Of a stretch of 64,000 nucleotides of DNA, positions 54,985-64,000 are shown in pieces. This DNA comes from Powellomyces hirtus. Taxonomy: Eukaryota; Chytridiomycota; Chytridiomycetes; Spizellomycetales; Powellomycetaceae. Below the pieces are notes generated by a model. The model did no database searches. It was given only the letters and a program-made list of their open reading frames with translations, and had not been told where the DNA came from. Location of the stretch: assembly GCA_025526995.1 (NCBI GenBank), contig JAHLKG010000003.1:1674001-1738000 (forward strand), given 5' to 3'. Positions within the stretch are counted from its first letter, which is position 1, and each line of letters opens with the position of its first letter. The translations under genes were made by a program, and so were the position numbers.

Positions 54985-56751
54985 ATGGCCGAAGCTGCAC
55001 TTCCGCACTACGAGCCTCGTGTCGATGAGGCTCACGCTCATGCTGGCATGAGCGATGACGAGATGCGTCTCGCCAAGCTGGGTTACAAGCAGGGTCTCAA
55101 GCGCCAATTCTCCGCCTTCCAGAACTTTGGTTTTGTCCTGACCAATGCGTCCGTGTTGATTGGTGTCGTGCCGTTGTTTGGATTTGGAATGGTCACTGGT
55201 GGACCGTTGGCTCTCACCTGGGGATGGCTGCTGGTTTCGGCCTGTGTCATGTGCGTTGGTCTCTGCATGGCTGAGATTTGCTCCAGTACGTATCTCGAAT
55301 GAACCTTGTCGCATTCATAAACCCGGCAGGAGAGCTAACAGCTGAATGTTTGGTTTCTTTCTTTGTAATAGCATACCCCACTGCTGGAGGTTTATACTAT
55401 TGGACCGCCAAGCTCGGAGGACCCAAGCACGGCCCCGTATTCTCTTGGTTCGAGGCCTGGTTCAACGCTCTGGGCCAGATCGCCGGATGCTCGGGATCCG
55501 TCCTTGCTGCCTCCCAACTGCTCGCTGAGGTGATCCGGATTGCCAACGGAACCGAGTTGAGCAAGTACCAAGTCTACGGTGTTTTCTGCGCCATGATCAT
55601 TTCTGGCGCTGCCATGAACACCATGGGAGGTATCGCTCTCAAGGGCACTAGCATCGCCAGTGTGTGGATTCACATTGTGGGCACCATCATTATTGTCATC
55701 ACTGTGCTGGCGACCTGCACCGACCACAATTCGGCCAGCTTTGTTTTCACCGAGTTCAAGGACAAGACTGGCGCCACCGATGTCGGTTATGCGCCATTCT
55801 TTGTCTTCCTCCTGGGTCTGCTCCCCTCCCAGTGGTCGCTGCTCGGATACGACTCTTCTGCTCACATGTCGGAGGAAACCGAGGCGTCTTACGTCAACGG
55901 TCCGCGCGGAATTGTCTACACCATCATCGCCGCCGTCACCATGGGTTGGGCGCTTATCCTTAGCATGAGTTTCTCTCTCGGTGACTACGATGCCATGTAC
56001 GATGCTACTGGTGGAATTGGAATCAAGGTTGCGTCGTACGTGTTCACCCGTAACGCCGGAAACGCCGGTGGTATCTGCCTGCTCATGATTGTTGTATCCG
56101 CCGGTTGGTGCTGCGGAATCGGAACAATGGCCGCCAACTCGCGCATGTTCTACGCGTTTGCCCGTGACGGCGGCCTCCCTGGCTCCAAGTTCTGGGTTCA
56201 GCTCGACCGCCGCACCGAAATGCCCATTCGTCTCGTCTGGCTGTCCGCTCTCCTCGTTATGATCCTCTGCATCCCCTCCATGTTCTCCGAGGCTGCGCTC
56301 GGTGCTGTTTCTGGAATCTCGGTCATTGGATTCATGGTCTCCTACTCCATCCCTATCTTCCTCCGTATCACCGTTGGCGACAAGTACTTTGTCCAGTCCG
56401 AGTTCAACCTCGGCAAGTGGTCGTATCTCCTCGGATGGATCGGCTGCATCTGGACCGCTCTCGCCTGCATTCTGTTCAACTTCCCCCAGGTCTACCCCGT
56501 ATCCACTCAGTACTTCAACTACACCCCCGTGGCTGTTGGAGGCATGATCTCCTTTGCTGGTGGCTGGTGGCTTCTTGGTGCTCGCAAGTGGTTCAAAGGT
56601 GAGGACAAGAATGATTCCTCATATTTTCCATATTCAATGTTTTGATAATCTAATTCAACTTTGTTCTCTCACAGGACCCATTTCTGAAATCGATCTTGAC
56701 AAGCCCGAGGTCAAGGAAGACATCTCCACCCTCGACGTCAAGACCTTGTAA
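54985..56751 (+). CDS. APC-family amino acid / GABA / choline permease
   Basis: Exons 54985-55285, 55372-56598 and 56675-56751 join in phase to 534 residues with twelve hydrophobic segments. It matches the fungal amino acid-choline transporter group (Uga4/Hnm1-like): FSAFQNFGFVLTNASVLIGV in TM1, YPTAGGLYYWTAKLGGPKHG in TM2-3, GYDSSAHMSEETEAS after TM6 and SRMFYAFARDGGLPGSKFW in the loop before TM9. Both tails are hydrophilic; Lys residues in the tails (KEDISTLDVK) could be ubiquitination sites. Codon usage is strongly biased towards C-ending codons, more than in neighbouring genes, which points to high expression. The substrate (GABA, choline or other) is not decided. Confidence 0.92.
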
Positions 56752-57137
56752 AAACACCTTACATGTCATTACCATTCCCGATCCAAGTACCATCCGCAGT
56801 GCACGCCCCGGGGCACTTATAGACTACCTTTTAATTGAACCCTTTTGCGTGATCATCCTGAAGCCCCTAGTTTTTCAGATGACATTTTACCATCACATGA
56901 AGCATTTTTTTTTTTGGTTTTCAGCCATAAGCATCTATCTCAATACTATTTCATTTTCAGGTAGCACTTTGTTTCATATCTGGTGTGATGTTTGGACACG
57001 ACATCAGCAAGTAGCACCTATTCATGATGGTCATCTTGTATGGATGAGGGAGTGCGCAGAATGCGTAACACATCAAAGGGCTGAGATCTAATGGAGGAGT
57101 TTCTTCTCCGACCTCCAATATAAATATTTCCCGACGT
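56752..57137. other. Convergent intergenic region
   Basis: 386 bp between the permease and ODAD4; T-run at 56907-56916, no gene seen. Confidence 0.4.
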
Positions 57138-58154
57138 TCACGAAGCCGCCAGGGCGACTCTCCCACTCGTCGGTTTGCCCTCTCCTCGCTTCTTTATAAT
57201 CGGTTTCAACGGTCTCTTCCCACTTGCATCCTTTACCAAATCCGTTCCGGGGCTCACACTCCTAGGTTTCAAGCCCCCCTTTTCCATGCGAGGCTTGATG
57301 CGCTTCTCTTTCGGCCTCGCATATATTGGGTTCTGCTGTCTCCAGAAATCAATTCGTGCTTGCAGGTATCGGATGCCGTCCGTGACGAGGGACAGGACCT
57401 GTTCATCGGGACATTCCGTGAAGTCGCGGTCGGAAAGGAGTTCTTCGAGGTACATTTTGTCTTCGTACAGTTCGCCGAGGAGTTTGGATTCGAGGGCTGG
57501 GGTGAGGAAGTTGTTGGAATTGGAGGACCCACCGCCGCCGGATTTGTCTTGAGGAGTGCCAGAGGATGAGGCGAATGCGATGCGGGCCCCGCCGCCGCCG
57601 CCGTCTTTGGCGTTGGCTTTGCGCGTGGATGGGTCGGACGCTGCTTCTTGTTCGACTGCGGCGGCGGCGGCCAGTTGTTTGCGGAGGTTCTGAGGGACAT
57701 TGATTCGGGTGTCCTTTGGGTTTCCGATTCCGTTCTCGATCGCTTCCCGGGCTTTCTGTATTCCCGTTCTGAACTCGTCCAGTTCCGGACGCAAACGGTT
57801 TCCCCGATGATAGAACACAAGCGCTGTTTCAAAATCCCCAATAGCGTATAGAGCTTCTGCTTTTTGATACACGCCTTTGAAGAATTCCGGATCCTCTTTT
57901 AGCGCGAGTTCGGCATCCGCTAACGCAGGGCGTCCATTGCCGCCGTTGATGTGGCAGCGGGAACGGGAGACAAGACAGTGTTTGTCCGCGGGGCGAATAG
58001 CGAGCGCTCGCGTGTAAGCATCGATGGCGGCGGACCAGGACCCGCGTTGGGCGAGGAGGTCACCCTCGGCGGCGAGGATTTGGAATTTTGCGACGAGGTT
58101 TTCGGGCGCTTCGGCGTCGGGGTCGCCGTTGAAGCCATCCGTTGCGGTTGCCAT
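57138..58154 (-). CDS. ODAD4: Outer dynein arm docking protein ODAD4 (TTC25)
   Basis: Single exon, 338 residues. Three TPR units lie in residues about 20-130 (EGDLLAQRGSWSAAIDAYTR, HCLVSRSRCHINGGNGRPAL, VYQKAEALYAIGDFETALVF). They are followed by the diagnostic YHRGNRLRPELDEFRTGIQK and, after a Gly/Ser/Asn linker, KLLGELYEDKMYLEELLSDR. ODAD4/TTC25 is part of the complex that docks outer dynein arms onto axonemal doublets. Vertebrate members are longer; here the C-terminal TPR set is missing and replaced by a short basic tail, which may be normal for this lineage. With RSPH3 and IFT46 it shows a motile flagellum. Confidence 0.88.
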   Translation of the reverse strand: MATATDGFNGDPDAEAPENLVAKFQILAAEGDLLAQRGSWSAAIDAYTRALAIRPADKHCLVSRSRCHINGGNGRPALADAELALKEDPEFFKGVYQKAEALYAIGDFETALVFYHRGNRLRPELDEFRTGIQKAREAIENGIGNPKDTRINVPQNLRKQLAAAAAVEQEAASDPSTRKANAKDGGGGGARIAFASSSGTPQDKSGGGGSSNSNNFLTPALESKLLGELYEDKMYLEELLSDRDFTECPDEQVLSLVTDGIRYLQARIDFWRQQNPIYARPKEKRIKPRMEKGGLKPRSVSPGTDLVKDASGKRPLKPIIKKRGEGKPTSGRVALAAS

Positions 58155-58782
58155 GGTGTGCCGGGGTCTTCTCTTTTTCTCGGAAGTGGAAAGAGTGTCT
58201 GATATTCGCGATAGGGAAGAAAATCCAGCGTCAATACAAACGAGGCTTCAAATGCCGATCCCGTCAATAGCGGAGGTTTTGCGAACGTAAGCAGTCATCG
58301 CTGCGGGTGGCTTAGCAATCCCTTGTGAAAGCGACTGTCCCCAATATGTAGGCCTTTCTTCCGAAGTGAGGACATCTTTTGGCGGGATAGCACCCACTGA
58401 GAAGAGCGAAAGATGTGTATTGACCATGTATCGATAGCGAGGGAATAGTGAACATGGATATTGCACTTCATGCTTGCTGCACCTCCTGACATCCTGCGCG
58501 GGGCGAGTAATTGCATTGATTGTATGGAGAACCACGCGCTCGTGACATAGTTGCTGTAGTTTGAGTCGGCAAACATACAGGAATGCTGATTCTCAAGGCT
58601 TCCGTTTCCACCGAAACGTCGGATCAGGTTCTGAAAAGCTTTGAAAAAGTCATAAATGCTGGTGTGACGCGCAAAGCATCCTTCCATCGGGTCACCTTCG
58701 ACTTATACAACCAGCGCCTTCTCCTAATCTGTGCATGTGTATAAAGTCCTGAAAGAGTCTTGACGCCCTTGACGTGACTCAA
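58155..58782. other. Divergent intergenic region
   Basis: 628 bp between ODAD4 (minus) and the aldehyde dehydrogenase (plus); no gene recognised. Confidence 0.35.
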
Positions 58783-60732
58783 ATGCCTTTCCGGCACTTT
58801 CGCATTGTGCATCGTTTCAGCCCAAGAGTGACAGTTCTTTCATGTCCGCGTGTGGTTCGCATGTCCACATTCACCTACATTAAGCGCGCTGACGGGCAAG
58901 CATGGCGGCTTCCAACGGGACACTTCATCAACGGCCAGTTTGTGCCGTCTGTGAGCGGGGCCACGTTTTCGACGGTTGATCCGTGAGTTCTGCAAGGAAG
59001 ATGCCTTCAGTGATGAAAAGTGTTTGTTGACCTTCATAAGGATGTAGATCTACGGGTGATGTCATTGCAAAGATAAGTGATGCTGAAAAAGAGGATGTGG
59101 ACGTCGCGGTGGATGCGGCGAGAGGAGCGTTGCAGAAATGGCAGGGGTAAGTTAGTTGTTGGCATATCGCGCGTTGCGCGAACATAACGATAACCAACAC
59201 CCACGACTTTTGCTTCCAGACTGCCATCTGCCGAACGGGGTCGCCGTCTATACGTCCTCGCCGACATCCTCCAATCGCATTCTCAGGAACTCGCCGAGCT
59301 TGAGTCACTCGACAATGGCAAAACCATCTCCGACTCGTTGGGCGACGTAGCCGGGATCGTGGATGTGTACCGGTATTACGCCGGGTGGGCCGATAAAGTA
59401 GCAGGGCAGGTTCTTGACTTCGATCCGTCGCTACATGCATATACACGGGTGGAGCCTATTGGTGTGGTGGGGCAGATCATACCTTGGAATTATCCGCTGA
59501 GCATGCAGGCTTGGAAATTGGCCCCGGCGTTGGCTTGTGGGAATACTGTTGTGATGAAAGTGAGATGCTGTGCGTAATGACCTTCGCTTGATTTGTATGG
59601 GAAGCTAATGACTTGTATCAGACATCGGAAAAAACACCGCTCTCAGCGCTCCGAGTCTGTGAACTCTCTCTTGGCGCCGACATCCCAGCAGGCGTCATCA
59701 ATGTCCTCTCAGGCCACGCACCCGCCGGCGAAGCCATCGCGCGGCATCCGTCCATTGACAAGGTGGCATTCACGGGCTCTACGGCGGTCGGACGCAAGGT
59801 CATGGTCATGGCCGCTGAATCAAATCTGAAGAAAGTCACGCTGGAATTGGGCGGGAAATCACCCAATATTGTGTTTGAAGACGCGGATGTGGATAAGGCG
59901 GTGGAAGCGTGCCATGGAGGGATATATGATAATTTGGGACAGAATTGTTGTGCGGGTAGTAGGATATTTGTGCATGAAGGTGTGCATGATGTTTTTGTGG
60001 AGAAGTTCAAACAAAGGGTGAGTGGATCTCCTCTGGCCCAAGTCCTGGAGTCGTTGTCACTCTCGCATGCGTCTCACACTCTGAACTGTATCATTACAGA
60101 TGTCGAGAAACGTCGTTGGCGCTCCCACAGACCCATCCACAACCTATGGTCCGATCGTAGACGCGGTTCAATTCGGTACCGTTACAAACTACATTGATCT
60201 CGGAAAAGAAGAAGGCGCCACCCTTCTCGCAGGGGGAACAAAGCCTTCCAACACCAACAGCAACGGCTTCTTTCTGTCGCCCGCCCTCTTCATCAACGTC
60301 AACCCATCCATGAAAATCTACAAGGAAGAGATCTTCGGCCCAGTGGCGTGTGTCATTAAGTTCAAAACCGAAGACGAGGTGTTGAGATTGGCGAACGACA
60401 CTCAGTATGGACTAGCGGCCGCGGTGCATACCCGCGACGTGAAACGCGCGATTAGAGTGGAGAAGAAACTGAAGGCGGGGATTGTGTGGGTCAATACGTA
60501 CAATATCACACCGCCGCAGATGCCGTTTGGAGGATATAAGATGAGTGGGATTGGTAGGGAGTTGGGCGAATATGGATTGAGGGAGTATACTCGTAAGTGA
60601 TCTCGTTTCCCTTCCGTTCTTGATTGTTGCGTCTCTTTGACTTTTTGGTTTGCTGATGCGGGTGATTGTTTTTCCCCTTGTGCTGTGGCAAATTTTGCAG
60701 AAGTCAAGTCTGTCATGATGGATCTGAGCTGA
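58783..60732 (+). CDS. Aldehyde dehydrogenase (ALDH1/2 class)
   Basis: Six exons (start to 58982, 59048-59146, 59220-59559, 59622-60017, 60100-60592, 60701-60732) join in phase. From ATG 58861 (MSTFTYIKR) the protein has 493 residues. An in-frame ATG at 58783 adds 26 residues rich in Arg/His and free of acids ([18 protein letters not shown]), a plausible mitochondrial presequence, so dual targeting is possible. Catalytic features: [28 protein letters not shown] (general base Glu, about 262 from the second start) and GQNCCAGSR (nucleophile Cys about 296), PFGGYKMSG. It oxidises aldehydes to acids with NAD(P)+. Physiological substrate unknown. Confidence 0.93.
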
Positions 60733-61145
60733 TGACAGAATTAGCAGGAGAAGTTTCTGAGAAGAATTTCTATCAGGTTGAAGTTTCAGACCAGAGTAGC
60801 AGGTTTTATATCATGATATGGTATGCAGGATGGTAGCTAGCACAAATGATGTTTCCGGAGCTCTTTCTTGTGATATGTAGATAGGCTTAAGAAGTTGTGC
60901 ATCTCTCCATATCAAAAGGCCCTTCGGGATAACTGGCTAAACTCGTTCTTTTTCAATTGCGCTTCTCATCGAGAAATGCACGCAGCAGGACGAAGAATTT
61001 AATGTTTCATAGTCACTTTAACATATTTTGTGTAACGGGCGAGAATGGCAATAGTCTCGTTTCTCTTATTATTATAATTTGACCAACCGTTTCATACGCA
61101 GGGGTACAAGATAGCCCCGTCGCGTCTGAATCATATTTTCTTTTT
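60733..61145. other. Convergent intergenic region
   Basis: 413 bp between the aldehyde dehydrogenase and the G-gamma gene; no gene was seen. Confidence 0.35.
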
Positions 61146-61589
61146 CTACAGTACAGTACAGCCTCCGCCTTTTGGCTTGCGCGTGAACGGGTTGTCCTCG
61201 GGCTTCAAGTTGGCGGTCAATGGTTCCGATGTTGCGGTTATAAAGGTCATGAGACTGTTGCGAGACAAAGACCAGACAAAGAGAGTCACGGTGAGAGTAT
61301 GCTCGAAACAAAAGATTTGATGATGTAGGCTTCAAAAAAAAAAGTAGAAACTGAAAATCTTGGCGCGGGAATATATGACTTACGCTTTGCTAGCTTCTGA
61401 GACTTTGACGCGAGGAAGTTCCTCATCGAGCTTTAGCCGGTCATTGAGAGCTGACAAGCAAGGAGAGGATGAGAAAGAAATCAGATTAGTTAGCGAGTTC
61501 GCATGGGTAGAAAACTCATAGGTCGGCCATGTTTGATGAATATGAGGAAAATTCTCACCTAACAGCTTTTGAAGTTTAAGTTCAGACAT
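61146..61589 (-). CDS. Heterotrimeric G-protein gamma subunit
   Basis: Exons 61589-61559 (31 nt), 61450-61384 (67 nt) and 61254-61146 (109 nt) join in phase to 68 residues. It starts MSELKLQKLLALNDRLKLDE, the coiled coil that pairs with G-beta. The fungal-typical LPRVKVSEASKAL follows, then EPLTANLKPEDNPF and the C-terminal KGGGCTVL. CTVL is a CaaX box ending in Leu, predicting geranylgeranylation and membrane anchoring. Gamma partners G-beta in receptor signalling for nutrient or chemotactic cues; zoospores could use it for chemotaxis, which is inference. The gene is easily missed because no exon exceeds 110 nt. Confidence 0.92.
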
Positions 61590-62087
61590 AATTGTATTTG
61601 AGACGAGGCGCCCAAAAGTCCCAGGGGTGTATTGGGTCTATGAAGCGTGGGGACGCGTTGTATCCGACTGGGAAAATCGGGCGGGAGGGCAGAAATCACA
61701 GGCGGTCAGAGGGGCGGTGCTCCTTTCTGTCGAGCGGCAGATTGCGAGGTCTGGATGGCGAACTGGATGGGCACGCTTAGCGGGTTGTTGTACTAAAGGT
61801 CGTTTGCGGGAGGGTATTCAACAACGTAGAAACGGGCGTCGTTACGGCCTTACTTTCTTTCACCAAAATTGCCAGAGTGTGGGAGGGGGATGGAAAGGAG
61901 GAGAGGGACAGAGGGAGAGAGGGGGCGGAGAGAGCGGCTCTCGTAATACTTTCGCTCGTGTTTGCTCACGTAAGCAAGTGCAAGTTATTCCTGTCTTTGT
62001 TGAGTTGATGCTTAATCGTTGTTCCCACGTATGCAAATTACAAAATACCTCTCAATTTCATCTGTTTAGCTTCGTTAAGAAACAACC
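61590..62087. promoter_or_regulatory. Divergent promoter, G-gamma and Cys-Pro protein
   Basis: 498 bp; contains a GA/GGGAG-rich stretch (61880-61935). No gene was seen. Confidence 0.35.
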
Positions 62088-62816
62088 ATGGTTCGTCTTG
62101 CAACGCTCTTGTCTGTCGTCGCTGTCTCACTTGCTCTCGTCGCGCCTGCCACGGCCTCTGAAAATGCTGTCTCCGCCGACCACCCCATCAAATGCCCCGT
62201 TGCTGGAAAGGTTAGCAGAGCATGGTGTCCTAAAAGATGCTAAACGATGATGGGACACTATACTTATGCCCGCTTCTTCACGACGCACTACAGTGTCCTT
62301 ACTACGAACACGCGAAGGACATCTCAAATGACAAGCACGGGGAAGAAGCGAAACACGCGGGATGCCCTCTAAAGGATGGCGGCTGCCCTTACTACTCGCA
62401 ACACAAGAAGGACCATACGGTGGAGGAAACTCTTGTTACGGAAAGCGGTGACTGCCCTTTGGCGAAAAAGTGCAAGTGGTACCAGGACATCAAAGACGGC
62501 AAAGCCAACGAAGTGGACTTTAGCAAGACTGACTGTCCGTTGGCTGGAAAGGTAGTACGCGTAGAGAAACGTTTCGGTGAACGACGTGCGTGAACTCATC
62601 ATTTCTCTACAGTGTCCCTATTACGATGAACTGAAAAAGAATGGCACTGCAGGCGCGAGCGACTGCCCAGTTCTGCATGCTTGCCCGCATTTCACCAAAA
62701 AGGATCTGGAGACCCAGCCCCATCCGCACGGACAGGCTCACGGTCACGGACACGATGCAAAGAAATGCCCGCACCTCCAGGCGCAGAAAGCTTCCCACAC
62801 ACACAATGAGCTTTAA
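62088..62816 (+). CDS. Secreted Cys-Pro repeat protein with HNEL tail
   Basis: Exons 62088-62210, 62294-62551 and 62613-62816 join at phase 0 to 194 residues. The N-terminus is a signal peptide (MVRLATLLSVVAVSLALVAPATA). The rest holds eleven Cys, ten of them as Cys-Pro: KCPVAGK, CPYYEHAKD, GCPLKDGGCPYY, DCPLAKKCKWY, DCPLAGK, CPYYDELKK, DCPVLHACPHF, KCPHL. Both introns split the same motif, AGK/CPYY, so exons were duplicated. The end is His-rich (PHPHGQAHGHGHD) and terminates HTHNEL, close to the ER-retention signal HDEL. Cys-Pro motifs and His clusters can bind haem or metals; a luminal metal- or haem-handling role is inference. I know no named family. Confidence 0.75.
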
Positions 62817-63180
62817 GGCAGACCTCCAATGGGAGAGGACCTGCTTGCGTTTTCCCATGGTCGCTTGAAATCAGCGTTTCGTTTGTTACCGGAAGACATT
62901 CACGGGTGACATCAGCACTCCGTTGTGACATGAATGCTTCGAAATAACTAGTATTGTGTTCCCGGCGTTGGACGTTTGGTGGGTGAGCTCTGGGCAGTCC
63001 GGGCCGAATCACGGCTCTTGACCGCGTGTCCGTGTTTCTGACGTTCTAGTTAGTGAGTCTCTCTTTCCTGTACCACTGTAGAAGGAGCTTTCCGTCTGCG
63101 AATGGGGGAGCCATTTGCAACCGCATACGGTCGGGGGCTCTACGCGTCTCGATGGTTTTGAAGAATATAAAATATCATTT
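62817..63180. other. Convergent intergenic region
   Basis: 364 bp between the Cys-Pro protein gene and IFT46; no gene was seen. Confidence 0.35.
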
Positions 63181-64000
63181 TCATGACGTATCAGGCGCTA
63201 CCTCGACGCGTTGCCGATGTCCAAAGTGCTGTGAGTTCTTGAATTCCAAATACAGCGTCAAAAACACATGGATGGATTCGATGAAATGACGGTCTTCTGG
63301 CTTCTTTTTCTTGTCTTTCGAGAAATAGACGGGTATGTCAATCATGTTGCAGATCAGTTGTCCATATTCCGCAAGAGTTAGGTCAATCTCGGCTGGTGGG
63401 ATGTCAACCTGGAAGAAAGGCACAAAGCTAGTCAGTATCGCCTCGGTTTGCCATCCATCTGTTGATGGAATGCGATTTCATTACCTCCCCAGATTGAAAT
63501 GCCCGTTCAACCTCCTCCGGCCATTGCTCCATCAGCGTCTCGATATCAGGCATCGCCTTGACATAATGCACGCTATCCGGCAACTTGTGCTGATGCAGAT
63601 TAGTCATGTTACTTATCCACTGATTGAGCGCCTTCTGGTGGGTTGCTCGCGTCGCCTCCGACGACGTCGCACTCAACGGGATCGATCGGATTTTTGTCGG
63701 TGACAGGTGTGGGGTCACCATTTGGGATTTGTGCAACGCGCGAATGTGTAAGTCCAGGACTGCGGGGTCTGATTGACTCGCTGACGGTTCATCGAGGATG
63801 GTGATGCCAAGATTCGGCAGTGTGGCTGGGTAGACAGCCGTGTTGGTGTCGGGGAAGCGGGAGGGTGGGACAACCTAGATTGGTGTGACCGAACGCAACT
63901 ATTAGCGGGGGCGAATGTGGGGGTGGGGTAGTGGGGTAGTGGAGTAGAGTACCTTGATCATGGGATCAATATCGCCGATACACGGCATGTATTCAGGTAA
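63181..64000 (-). CDS. IFT46: Intraflagellar transport protein IFT46, 5' part outside window
   Basis: Partial: the N-terminal part lies beyond 64000. Exons read here are (>64000)-63953, 63874-63485 and 63408-63181. The conserved C-terminal IFT46 domain is complete: PEYMPCIGDIDPMIK, NLGITILDEPSASQSDPAVL, QKALNQWISNMTNLH, VHYVKAMPDIETLMEQWPEE and VDIPPAEIDLTLAEYGQLIC, then DIPVYFSKDK and VFLTLYLEFKNSQHF. IFT46 is a core IFT-B subunit (IFT46-IFT52 module) needed to carry outer dynein arms into flagella, which links it to ODAD4 nearby. The C-terminal tail after SQHF is short and basic. Confidence 0.95.

Overview
The window is nuclear DNA of a zoosporic (flagellated) fungus, most likely a chytrid. 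Coding regions are dense on both strands. They are split by short GT-AG introns, mostly about 50-100 nt, and intergenic gaps are a few hundred bases. Fungal-type housekeeping genes (NOP16, SNU114, MED14, MAK11, FAM50/XAP5) sit beside genes that only ciliated lineages keep: radial spoke protein RSPH3, outer-arm docking protein ODAD4/TTC25 and intraflagellar transport protein IFT46. A propionyl-CoA carboxylase alpha subunit also fits an early-diverging fungus. The genus cannot be named from the sequence. All gene models were made by eye, using GT-AG sites, reading-frame phase and family similarity; where every exon is listed, the phases were checked to join.

Left end (1-6.7 kb): a gene-poor, decayed stretch. 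It holds degenerate direct repeats, a pair of 163-bp repeats, unrecognised open frames and a broken multi-exon gene with a 14-bp tandem duplication and an in-frame stop. An intact EFCAB11-like EF-hand gene lies inside it.

Middle-left (6.7-30 kb): an ALE1-like lysophospholipid acyltransferase; an F-box protein fused to a clathrin heavy-chain-like linker; a tiny membrane protein; NOP16; a large unrecognised helical protein; SNU114; a GUCD1-like protein; an FAD monooxygenase; RSPH3; a Rho GTPase; MAK11; and a disordered acidic protein.

Middle-right (30-53 kb): MED14; a mitochondrial beta-carbonic anhydrase divergent from a viperin (RSAD2) homologue; a DEDDy exonuclease; FAM50; BOLA3; a DNAJC8-like protein; a coiled-coil protein; propionyl-CoA carboxylase alpha; a Myb/SANT protein; and a wax-synthase-like acyltransferase.

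Right end (53-64 kb): a foldback element, a small secreted protein, an APC-family permease, ODAD4, an aldehyde dehydrogenase, a 68-residue G-protein gamma subunit, a secreted protein with ten Cys-Pro motifs and a C-terminal HNEL, and the 3' part of IFT46.

Functional links: three genes serve the flagellum. Carbonic anhydrase can supply bicarbonate to propionyl-CoA carboxylase in mitochondria. BOLA3 (mitochondrial Fe-S) and viperin (a cytosolic Fe-S radical-SAM enzyme) are Fe-S linked. The main candidates for new biology are the viperin with its duplicated leader and uORF, the F-box/clathrin-linker fusion and the Cys-Pro repeat protein.
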